Positions 1 to 5,866 of a DNA stretch of 6,757 nucleotides are shown in pieces (the stretch's first letter is position 1; each line of letters starts with the position of its first letter). The DNA lies in contig DAOWOP010000146.1 in assembly GCA_030642005.1 (NCBI GenBank), forward strand, positions 1 to 6,757, written 5' to 3'. The stretch comes from Planctomycetales bacterium. GTDB lineage: Bacteria > Planctomycetota > Phycisphaerae > SM23-33. Under the pieces are notes generated by a model that searched no databases, was not told where the DNA came from, and worked only from the letters and a program-made list of their open reading frames with translations. A program made the translations under genes and the position numbers.

Positions 1-286
1 AGGCGAGCCAATATCCAACTTCAGGGATGTTTCGAATACCGGGAATACCGCCGAAACACTCCCGCCCCAGGACGTCCTCGTCTATCTGGGCTTCCCGGTC
101 GGAGTGAAAGGGGCAAACATCGAGACACAGGGCACATTCGGAGCACGACCCATGCCCAGGTCCGGCGACGATCTCGCCTGCACCGTTGTCCTTCATCGCA
201 AGCGCCTCGGCTGGGCATACAGCGGCACAGACACCGCACCCAACACAAAGCCCCCGATCTACTGTCTCGACCAAGACGTTTCTCAT
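1..286 (-). CDS. Partial N-terminus of a two-[4Fe-4S] ferredoxin-type protein, probably FrhB/FdhB (coenzyme F420 hydrogenase beta subunit) family
   Basis: The reading frame opens at an ATG at 286 and stays open for 95 codons to the left window edge, so the C-terminal part is missing. Two classic cluster-binding motifs of the form CxxCxxCxxxCP are visible: Cys14, 17, 20 and 24, then Cys48, 51, 54 and 58. They would hold two [4Fe-4S] clusters. A stop codon in frame shortly upstream (a TAG 24 bases before the ATG) fixes the start to this ATG; no strong Shine-Dalgarno is seen. In polysaccharide loci, an N-terminal double ferredoxin domain of this shape is typical of FrhB/FdhB-like proteins, which are flavin-binding oxidoreductases often found next to polysaccharide pyruvyl transferases. 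The flavin domain itself lies outside the window, so the family call is inference from the N-terminus and context. A plain 2x[4Fe-4S] ferredoxin or another iron-sulfur flavoprotein is possible. The gene lies 69 bases after the flippase, on the same strand. Confidence 0.8.
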   Translation of the reverse strand, partial: MRNVLVETVDRGLCVGCGVCAAVCPAEALAMKDNGAGEIVAGPGHGSCSECALCLDVCPFHSDREAQIDEDVLGRECFGGIPGIRNIPEVGYWLA

Positions 287-355
287 GTCGCACCGAAAAC
301 TTTCACTTCTCTATCTATGTTCGACCCAATACGCCGAATCTGTTCCCTTTGCCTT

Positions 356-1897
356 TCATCGAAGTTTTCGATTTCCGACGATTTCTCTAATGGTCTGAAG
401 GACTTCGCGCGAGCTCGCGGGAAATACGACGACAGAAGTCATCAGTAAGAAGATGATTCCTACTCCTGCCGAGCACGCCATCACCACGGGGTCCCCGAAG
501 CCATGAGATTCCAGCGCCCATCGTGCAACGCCGGCGCTCGCTACGGTTGCGCAGGAAATGGCGACGGGGAAACGCAGAGCACTGAAGAAAAGTCCCCAGG
601 ACGCTTTCATAAGCCGCAAGGCGATGTGCAACAGATAGAACGCCGGGAGCGTCGAAAGCACCATACCCAGCGCAATGCCCACCAATCCCAGGGCGTATCC
701 CAGACAGCCTACGACGGCAAACGTGAACGTCAGCCGGACCAATCCGAACTTGAAGAGGATGTCCGGGCGATCCTTGCACATAAACACCGCTCCTATTGGC
801 GCAAAAACACATCGCATCGCCGCAGAAACACAAAGTATCTGCAGTGGTATTACGATAGGTAACCACTTATGTCCCCATAGGACCGCCACGGCCGGTCTGG
901 CGACAACAGCAAGACCACCGAGCATTGGAAAAACGATAAGAGCAATGTACTTCACCGCTTTGACATAACCGGCCGCAAGACGTTCGTCGCTGGTTTGGAC
1001 TTTCGACAGAGTTGGAAAAACCACGCTTCCAACAGGACCTGCAAGCCTGTCATAGATAAGGTGCGGGATGCGATATGCGAATTCATAAAACCCGAGTGTG
1101 GCCGTTCCTAATAGTCTCCCGACAAGTAGATAGTCGATGTTCTGATGAAAAAAACTTACCGTCGATGCGCCAAGGCCATTAATCCCATAACGGAACAAAT
1201 AGCGGAAACTGGCTCGGTTGAAGCGGAAACTCGGAAGCCAGCGAGCATAGACGACTCTCGCCACTGTCATGGCAAAGGAGGATATCAGCATCGCCGAGAC
1301 TAAGGCCCAGTAGCCGAGATCGAACACAACGACAAAGATGATCGCCAGTCCGGATTCAAGGGCGACCCCGGCACCGTTGATTATCGTCAAGCCACCAAAT
1401 CGAAGACGCTTAGTTAACAGTGTAGATGAGACAGCAGCCACCGCCGAGAAAAGAAAAGTTATGGAGATAACCCTCATAACCCATGTGATTGCGGGAGTTT
1501 TGAAAAATATCGCCGCCAGGGGCGCAGCCGCAATCGCTACTAAGAAGAGGAATATCTGCACAGCGGCGCCCATCCAGAAGGCCGTTGACAGGTCATCCTG
1601 AGTAGCATCCTTTTTTGCGATCAAGCCTGCGCCTGTACCCAGAGCACCGATTCGCTGAATCAGGCTACGAGCCAGCAGGGCCATACCCAGGATGCCGAAA
1701 TCTTCGGGAAACAGAACACGCGCAAGCACAGTGCTGGCGCCAAGGCGAATGACGGTCTGCCAGCCGCCGCCGGCCACTTGCCACAGTGCGCCCCGCCCGG
1801 CGGAACGAGTCAGAGCATCCGTATCGACCTCCTCAGTCTTTTCGACCTGCCGAGGTCCTTCATTCATATCCCGGATATCTTCTTTCGGTTCCGTCAC
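356..1897 (-). CDS. Polysaccharide/lipopolysaccharide flippase, WzxC-like (MOP superfamily)
   Basis: This 513-residue protein is an inner-membrane carrier predicted to flip lipid-linked oligosaccharide from the cytoplasmic to the outer face. After a charged, non-membrane N-terminus of about 35 residues it is almost entirely hydrophobic helices (for example around 53-80, 108-131, 138-158, 169-192, 195-215, 314-340, 386-428 and 443-493). The central stretch near residues 253-277, with NIDYLLVGR, LLGTATLGFY and AYRIP, is the hallmark of WzxC/TuaB-type flippases (Polysacc_synt_3 families). Its length is normal for a MOP flippase. The start is uncertain. A GTG at 1897 preceded by GGA is the longest choice; an in-frame ATG at 1867 (residue 11), preceded by an AAGAAG-like stretch, would lose only ten charged residues. 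The gene follows the wecB scar and a candidate promoter. It probably serves the glycan built by the two upstream glycosyltransferases. Confidence 0.93.
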   Translation of the reverse strand: MTEPKEDIRDMNEGPRQVEKTEEVDTDALTRSAGRGALWQVAGGGWQTVIRLGASTVLARVLFPEDFGILGMALLARSLIQRIGALGTGAGLIAKKDATQDDLSTAFWMGAAVQIFLFLVAIAAAPLAAIFFKTPAITWVMRVISITFLFSAVAAVSSTLLTKRLRFGGLTIINGAGVALESGLAIIFVVVFDLGYWALVSAMLISSFAMTVARVVYARWLPSFRFNRASFRYLFRYGINGLGASTVSFFHQNIDYLLVGRLLGTATLGFYEFAYRIPHLIYDRLAGPVGSVVFPTLSKVQTSDERLAAGYVKAVKYIALIVFPMLGGLAVVARPAVAVLWGHKWLPIVIPLQILCVSAAMRCVFAPIGAVFMCKDRPDILFKFGLVRLTFTFAVVGCLGYALGLVGIALGMVLSTLPAFYLLHIALRLMKASWGLFFSALRFPVAISCATVASAGVARWALESHGFGDPVVMACSAGVGIIFLLMTSVVVFPASSREVLQTIREIVGNRKLR

Positions 1898-1912
1898 TTG
1901 TTTCCATGCTTC

Positions 1913-1933
1913 TCGGCTACCGGAGTAAGCCGA
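1913..1933 (-). other. Small inverted repeat ahead of the flippase gene
   Basis: On the minus strand, TCGGCT and AGCCGA form a perfect 6-base-pair hairpin with a 9-base loop, ending 15 bases before the GTG start of the flippase. There is no U-tract, so it is not a Rho-independent terminator. It could modestly affect ribosome access, but it may be chance. Confidence 0.25.
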
Positions 1934-2007
1934 TTCAGTTTGCGGCGAGGTTTCGGGCGTATATTCCGGCCTTGCTCATACCAATTGGGCGTGCCGGCAA
2001 ACCATAA

Positions 2008-2023
2008 ACCCTGTATTATAGCA
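2008..2023 (-). promoter_or_regulatory. Candidate extended -10 promoter for the flippase gene
   Basis: The minus strand carries TGCTATAAT: a perfect TATAAT (2015-2020) preceded by TG at the extended -10 spacing. No convincing -35 box lies 16-18 bases upstream (CACGCA at 17). The start of transcription would fall near 2008, giving the flippase mRNA a leader of about 110 bases. The TAA inside the -10 box is also the stop codon of the old wecB frame, so the match may be fortuitous. A promoter here would let the flippase and the iron-sulfur protein gene be expressed without the upstream genes. Confidence 0.4.
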
Positions 2024-2086
2024 CATCTACGAAGATTTGCGTGATTCTTTTTGCGGCCTGGTTCCGACTACGTTGATTATTTTCAT
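2016..2086 (-). pseudogene. wecB: Deletion scar of wecB (non-hydrolysing UDP-N-acetylglucosamine 2-epimerase)
   Basis: An ATG at 2086 overlaps the deacetylase stop codon as ATGA and opens a frame reading MKIINVVGTRPQ, which is the conserved N-terminus of WecB-type UDP-GlcNAc 2-epimerases. The frame then loses resemblance and stops at a TAG at 2027 after 19 residues. In another frame, beginning inside codon 10, the sequence reads AAKRITQIFVDVL then TAA (2057 to 2016), which resembles the usual C-terminus of the same family (the stretch after NPYGDG, where A-x-RI is common). The two ends meet in the shared bases GCCGCAA (2051-2057). I read this as one internal deletion that removed roughly 95% of a gene about 1.1 kb long. 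An intact WecB would convert UDP-GlcNAc to UDP-ManNAc for the glycan, and the family is common in exosortase-type polysaccharide loci. The N-terminal match is strong; the C-terminal one is shorter and less certain. Confidence 0.75.
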
Positions 2087-3222
2087 TTGCTTGCTCGCGC
2101 GGCTTCCCTGCTCTTTCGGCGCCGGCGACGCCGCCGGATTATCACGCCCCCGCTGATTACAAGTACAAGGAACACAGGTGGAGCGAAGGCCACGGCGATG
2201 TTCTTCCAGCCTTCGCCGAGACGCTGCCAGGAGCGGTGATAGGTCATCCACCACCCCGTCGTCGGCATGTAATCGGCGCCGACCAGAGCGTTGGGATCGG
2301 CCCGCCATATTTCGTAGAGTTGCCTGGCCGTTACCACCTCGACGTCAGGATCGGCGACGAAGCCGGCAACAAGTTCGTCAAGGGTGCGTTCGACGCGATC
2401 ATGGCGCTTGCCCATACGGAAAAAACTGAAACTGTGCATCATGACCACGGCCGTTCGCACACCGTTAGCATGCAGGTCGGCGACGACCTTGCGAACCTCC
2501 TGCGGCGAACTGGCTTCGATGTCAAGGAAACGCATGGACTTCCAACTGCCCGCACTGGCCTGGATGTAGCAGGTAACCGGAACACAGAGAACGCCGTCGC
2601 GGACGAAAGGCGCGTTTTCAGTCAGGCCTTCCCGACCCAGGTCGCTCTCAGGCCAGCCCATGTTGTACGAAAATTCCAATTGTATGTCCGCCTGTTTGCA
2701 GGCTTTGATGGTGTCGAGGTTGGCCATGTAGCCCCCGGCCCGATGGGCGACAACTTCAGCACCTGCCCATTCTTTGATCAGTTCGACCCCCCGCTTAAGT
2801 ATCTGCGTTTGTTTGACCGGATCGGCGTCCTGCATGGAAAAGACATCAAACATAGGCCCCGGATGTGTATGTAGTTCCAGATCGTGCCCGCGCTGATGGA
2901 TAACTCGGCACACCTCGGCCATCGTGTCGTTGCCGCTTGTCGGCGCTTCGTAGATATTCACGAAGAATGTACCTTTAGCGCCGTGGCGGTCGAGGATGTC
3001 CATCATCCGCCCGATGCCGTGCTCTTGGGGTTCGTTCGGTGCGCGCCCCCATATATCCCGCTCCGGATTTCCATTACTAAACGATTCCACATCCACGGTG
3101 AAGACAACATAGATAGGTAAACGCTTTGCTTCCGTTGTACGTCCTGCTTGTGAGGGGACGACAATACCGAGCAATGTGCATACCACGAGAAAACCAGCAT
3201 TCAGCGAAATGTATCTCTGCAT
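2083..3222 (-). CDS. Exported, membrane-anchored NodB-type polysaccharide deacetylase
   Basis: This 379-residue protein should act outside the inner membrane, removing N-acetyl (or similar) groups from a polysaccharide in a metal-dependent way. Residues 1-27 form a signal peptide (basic start, hydrophobic core, ending near PSQAG). NodB-fold motifs follow in order: FTVDVES with Asp44 and Glu46 (the variant of TFDDG seen in exosortase-linked deacetylases), TFFV at 85-88, ELHTHPG with His118 and His120 (metal ligands), AHRAGGY with Arg161 and Tyr165, and MMHSF with His263. A transmembrane helix lies at about 343-362, followed by seven consecutive arginines and a short basic tail, which should face the cytoplasm. 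An in-frame ATG six bases earlier (3228) overlaps the stop of the upstream glycosyltransferase as ATGA. However, AGGAG at 3230-3234 sits 7 bases from the ATG at 3222 and only 1 base from the other, so I chose 3222. The frame stays open further upstream, but that part lies inside the neighbour gene and is not credible. Confidence 0.92.
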   Translation of the reverse strand: MQRYISLNAGFLVVCTLLGIVVPSQAGRTTEAKRLPIYVVFTVDVESFSNGNPERDIWGRAPNEPQEHGIGRMMDILDRHGAKGTFFVNIYEAPTSGNDTMAEVCRVIHQRGHDLELHTHPGPMFDVFSMQDADPVKQTQILKRGVELIKEWAGAEVVAHRAGGYMANLDTIKACKQADIQLEFSYNMGWPESDLGREGLTENAPFVRDGVLCVPVTCYIQASAGSWKSMRFLDIEASSPQEVRKVVADLHANGVRTAVVMMHSFSFFRMGKRHDRVERTLDELVAGFVADPDVEVVTARQLYEIWRADPNALVGADYMPTTGWWMTYHRSWQRLGEGWKNIAVAFAPPVFLVLVISGGVIIRRRRRRRKSREAARASK

Positions 3223-3224
3223 TC

Positions 3225-4415
3225 TCATTCTCCTTTTGACACGGGACGAACGTCGTTTCGCCGGCTGCTCTGCCGGGGTATCACGATTGAGTCGTACGCA
3301 TCCACAAGCAGTTCGCTTGCCAGGCTGCGGGAATATCGCCTTCTCGCCAGGTCGGCACCGTAACCAAGGTACCCTAAAATTCCCGGTTCGGTCAAATGCG
3401 TCAGGACATTGGTCATTCCCTCCAGCGAACCGAGCCGACCGATGAGGCCACAGCGTTCCTCGCGCACGGTTTGGCCGATTTCGCCGAAGTCGCCGGTCAG
3501 GACGGGCTGGCCGGCGGCAATGGCTTCGTACAGTTTGTTCGGCGCGCTCCAACGGGCGTTGGGGTTTGTTTCATCGAACCCATAATAAACCACGTCACAT
3601 GCGGCCGTTATCAGCGGCACGCGGGCGGGGGCGACGCGGCCAAGATAGGTGATGTTGTCGTTCCTGCGGGCATATTCTCGGACAAGGTCGGCTTGAGGGC
3701 CGTCGCCGCCGATGACGCAGGCAAATCGCTTGTCGCCGGCAACGGCGGCCAGCAGGGGTTCGAGGCGGCGTTCGGGGCCCAGATTAGCCACGAAACAGAT
3801 TGCGATCACATCGTTCCGCAACCCGAGTTCACGTCGGGTTCCGGCGATTTGGTCAGCGGAAAACTCGAAATCAGCGGGATCCTTCCAATTGCCCACTACA
3901 ATGACCTTCCCGGCCCCCATTTGCCGGTAGTGATCGGCCAGGCGATTTCCAACGGTGATGACCAGGTCGCAGCGCTGCACAAGCCGCCGCTGAAGTTCAC
4001 GTAACGCCTTCACTGCGATAGACGGCAGGTGTCCCACCATCATATCCGGATAGTTCTCGTGCGCATCGAACACCAGATCGGCCCGAAGCAACCTCGCTGC
4101 CCGCCAGCCTAGCGGCAACGTATCCAGGTCGTGGCAGTGGATAACATCCGGGCGAAGTTGCCTGATTACAGGCAAGGCGCGTAGCCAGAAACCGGTAAGG
4201 AAAATCGGCTGGGTAATTCCCCGCCCGTGCGTGGAACGCAGCATCAGACGCAGAAACCTTACACCGTTGATGCTGCTTTCAACGGATTTGTCCGCTTCCC
4301 GATCCCATCCGATGACGGTCAGGCTATAACCCCGGCGTGCAAGGGCTTCGGCCTCCATACACACGCGAGGATCATCAATGCCTCGATTCGTTACCAACAT
4401 ACAAACGCTTGCCAC
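3225..4415 (-). CDS. GT4-family (GT-B fold) glycosyltransferase
   Basis: A cytosolic or membrane-associated enzyme of 396 residues that probably transfers a sugar from a nucleotide donor onto a growing lipid-linked oligosaccharide; donor and acceptor cannot be read from the sequence. The N-terminal domain begins with CMLVTNRGIDDPRV (5-18), typical of GT4 enzymes, and contains HCHDLDTLPLG (93-103) and FDAHENYPD (116-124). The C-terminal domain carries VANLGPERRLEPLL (209-222), IGGDGP (235-240), YLGRV (257-261) and the donor-binding region PNKLYEAIAAGQPVL (292-306) followed by FGEIG (310-314). For the start, GTG at 4415 has GAGG 9 bases upstream (4425-4428) and places the conserved motif near the N-terminus. 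A TTG at 4430 is the only longer option, because a TAA lies just before it. The stop overlaps an ATG of the deacetylase (ATGA). The upstream glycosyltransferase ends 70 bases before. Confidence 0.93.
   Translation of the reverse strand: MASVCMLVTNRGIDDPRVCMEAEALARRGYSLTVIGWDREADKSVESSINGVRFLRLMLRSTHGRGITQPIFLTGFWLRALPVIRQLRPDVIHCHDLDTLPLGWRAARLLRADLVFDAHENYPDMMVGHLPSIAVKALRELQRRLVQRCDLVITVGNRLADHYRQMGAGKVIVVGNWKDPADFEFSADQIAGTRRELGLRNDVIAICFVANLGPERRLEPLLAAVAGDKRFACVIGGDGPQADLVREYARRNDNITYLGRVAPARVPLITAACDVVYYGFDETNPNARWSAPNKLYEAIAAGQPVLTGDFGEIGQTVREERCGLIGRLGSLEGMTNVLTHLTEPGILGYLGYGADLARRRYSRSLASELLVDAYDSIVIPRQSSRRNDVRPVSKGE
3230..3234 (-). promoter_or_regulatory. Ribosome binding site of the deacetylase
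   Basis: AGGAG on the minus strand lies inside the last codons of the upstream glycosyltransferase, 7 bases before the ATG at 3222. It decides between two ATGs six bases apart and, with the ATGA overlap, suggests translational coupling of the two genes. Confidence 0.7.
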
Positions 4416-4424
4416 AGGATACGT

Positions 4425-4428
4425 CCTC
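4425..4428 (-). promoter_or_regulatory. Ribosome binding site supporting a GTG start of the second glycosyltransferase
   Basis: GAGG on the minus strand lies 9 bases before the GTG at 4415. It overlaps the alternative TTG start at 4430, which has no recognisable binding site of its own, so it favours the shorter protein. Confidence 0.5.
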
Positions 4429-4485
4429 AACCATTACGTGGAATCTCGTAACCGCTTGCTAAACACAGAATGGTTCATCCTTCGA

Positions 4486-5742
4486 TCATTCAGCCTCATA
4501 CCCTGCCGGTTCCCGGGTTTCCGAAGCGGACATCCCGGAGGAAGTTGCCGCTTTCGACTGGATCAATCGTCGGCATAACGACACGAGCGGCGCCATTCGC
4601 GCTGCCCAGCGATACTTCTGCTCGACGCACTTCCTGGCGGCCTGGCCGAGCCTGCCGCGGTATTCGCCGTCGGCAAGCAATTTCAGGATATGCCCTCGCC
4701 ACTCATCAGGCGTATCGGCTTCCAACAGGTTCTCCCCCGCCTCGGCCTCCAACCCCTCCAAGGCGGCCGGCGAGCCCACGACCGCTTTGCCCATGGCCAT
4801 CGCTTCGAGGACCTTGTTCTGAATACCCCTGGCCATTCGCAACGGGCAGATGGCCACTCCAGCAGCGGCAAGGTATGGCCTGACGTCAGGCACTGAACCG
4901 GTTACGTTCACTCCGGGAGTTTCAGCGAGTTGCCTTACGGCCCGTGTCGGATTCCGCCCGACAATCACAAACGTCAATTCCGGCATCCGGCTTTTCAACT
5001 CCGGCCAAACCTTATGAACAAACCAGCAGACGCCCTCGGCGTTTGGACGGTAATCCATCGTTCCTGTAAAGACCAGGCTCGCAGGACCCAGGTTAGTCGG
5101 CTCGACGGCATCGGGTCGAAAAAAATCCACGTCCACACCGTTGGCGACGGCAATTACCTTATTGCCGCCAAACCCCATCGCCGCCGACTCGGCATCGCTT
5201 ACGAGCAAAACGGCGTCGCACCGCTCAACAGCCCGCCGCTCCAGGCGACAGACAGCGGCGGCTTCCCGATGATACAGCCAACTCTTCGGCCAATTCGCAG
5301 AGTTCGCATAACTTGACCATTTGGCGCTGTCAACATCCACCAGGTCAATGACGCGAACCGGTGCGGACACAGCCAGACCATAAGGAAGCATGCTGGAGGA
5401 ATAACACATAACCAAATCGAAAGGTTCACGGCGGGCCTCGGAAATAATCATCTCTCGCAGGCGTCGGCTATAGAAGTATCCCTCCGTGACGCTCCCGCCG
5501 GTCAACAAGGAAGCCCCGCCCCGAATCAATCCCATCGCTCCGGCTACCGGTGCGACAAGAACCTTCCGACAGCACTCCCGCAACCCCGCCACAGCAGCAA
5601 TATCCCCACGGTTGTGCGATAAGGCCGCCACGGTAACATGAAAATGCCGCGAGAGGGCCCGGATTTCGTGAAACGCGCGCACTCGCTCTCCCTTATCCGG
5701 CGGATACGGCACGCGATGTGATATAAAAAGTAATCGTTTCAC
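4486..5742 (-). CDS. GT4 sugar transferase of the PEP-CTERM/EpsH1-associated type (stp1-like, TIGR03087 family)
   Basis: A 418-residue GT-B glycosyltransferase expected to add a sugar during exopolysaccharide assembly on the cytoplasmic face. The start LLFISHRVPYPPDKGERVR (4-22) is the signature opening of the exosortase-associated sugar transferases. Later family marks are DLVDVDSAKWSSYA (133-146), NGVDVDFF (201-208), FTGTMDYRPNAEGV (225-238), VTGSVPDVRPYL (280-291) and ARGIQNKVLEAMAMGKAVV (304-322), the last being the nucleotide-sugar binding loop. Its length is close to the family norm of about 400, with an unconserved tail after about 390. The start is the GTG at 5742 with a weak AGGG 6 bases upstream (5749-5752). 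The frame is open further upstream but would run through the tRNA-like gene, so that extension is rejected. The gene lies 32 bases after the tRNA-like gene on the same strand. Family membership points to an exosortase/PEP-CTERM system in this genome. Confidence 0.94.
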   Translation of the reverse strand: MKRLLFISHRVPYPPDKGERVRAFHEIRALSRHFHVTVAALSHNRGDIAAVAGLRECCRKVLVAPVAGAMGLIRGGASLLTGGSVTEGYFYSRRLREMIISEARREPFDLVMCYSSSMLPYGLAVSAPVRVIDLVDVDSAKWSSYANSANWPKSWLYHREAAAVCRLERRAVERCDAVLLVSDAESAAMGFGGNKVIAVANGVDVDFFRPDAVEPTNLGPASLVFTGTMDYRPNAEGVCWFVHKVWPELKSRMPELTFVIVGRNPTRAVRQLAETPGVNVTGSVPDVRPYLAAAGVAICPLRMARGIQNKVLEAMAMGKAVVGSPAALEGLEAEAGENLLEADTPDEWRGHILKLLADGEYRGRLGQAARKCVEQKYRWAARMAPLVSLCRRLIQSKAATSSGMSASETREPAGYEAE

Positions 5743-5774
5743 GAGGCGCCCTAATATTGCTCTGCTTACTCTAC

Positions 5775-5849
5775 TAGGCGGGGCGGGGTTCGAACCACGC
5801 GACCTTCCGGGTGTATTTCCGGACGCTCTTCCAACTGAGCTACCCGCCT
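5775..5849 (-). tRNA. Atypical tRNA or tRNA pseudogene, identity uncertain (possibly Val-like)
   Basis: The minus strand folds as a tRNA of 75 bases, two more than the standard 73. The acceptor stem AGGCGGG/CCCGCCT is perfect over 7 pairs, followed by discriminator A; CCA is not encoded. The D arm is GCTC, AGTTGGAA, GAGC. The anticodon stem TCCGG/CCGGA is perfect but closes an 8-base loop, AAATACAC, with no U at the usual place before the anticodon. The variable region is AGGTC. The T loop is TTCGAAC, and its stem pairs GCG-GG with CCCGC only if one extra T is bulged out. If one base of the loop is an insertion, the anticodon could be TAC (valine), but ACA or ATA readings cannot be excluded. 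Two independent single-base insertions suggest a decaying or recoding tRNA, or sequence error. It lies 17 bases after the FemAB-like stop and 32 bases before the next gene, so it is probably co-transcribed. Confidence 0.75.
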
Positions 5850-5866
5850 GTGTCATTTCATCAATT

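Noticed and set aside
387..866. Minus-strand frame of 159 codons inside the flippase gene
   Set aside because: It is out of frame with the flippase and rich in Arg, Cys and Gly with no domain resemblance; the flippase frame has clear membrane helices.
1894..2067. Stop-free minus-strand stretch of about 55 codons ending in a GTGA overlap with the flippase start
   Set aside because: It has no ATG, GTG or TTG start in frame and no recognisable motif.
2114..2140. GC-rich inverted repeat (CCGGCG...CGCCGG) that could look like a terminator or regulatory hairpin
   Set aside because: It lies within the seven-arginine codon run of the deacetylase and is explained by CGN codon composition; no U-tract follows.
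2236..2874. Long plus-strand open frame opposite the deacetylase (212 codons)
   Set aside because: It is the antisense of a well-supported gene with catalytic motifs; the product shows no recognisable domain.
3223..3552. Upstream in-frame extension of the deacetylase by about 110 residues
   Set aside because: It overlaps the conserved C-terminal half of the glycosyltransferase, is arginine/proline-rich and unlike any domain, and the signal peptide begins right at the SD-supported ATG.
3396..4004. Long plus-strand open frame opposite the second glycosyltransferase (202 codons)
   Set aside because: Antisense shadow caused by high GC content and codon bias of the real gene.
5743..5856. Upstream in-frame extension of the stp1-like glycosyltransferase
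   Set aside because: It translates the tRNA-like gene; the family signature starts at the GTG at 5742.
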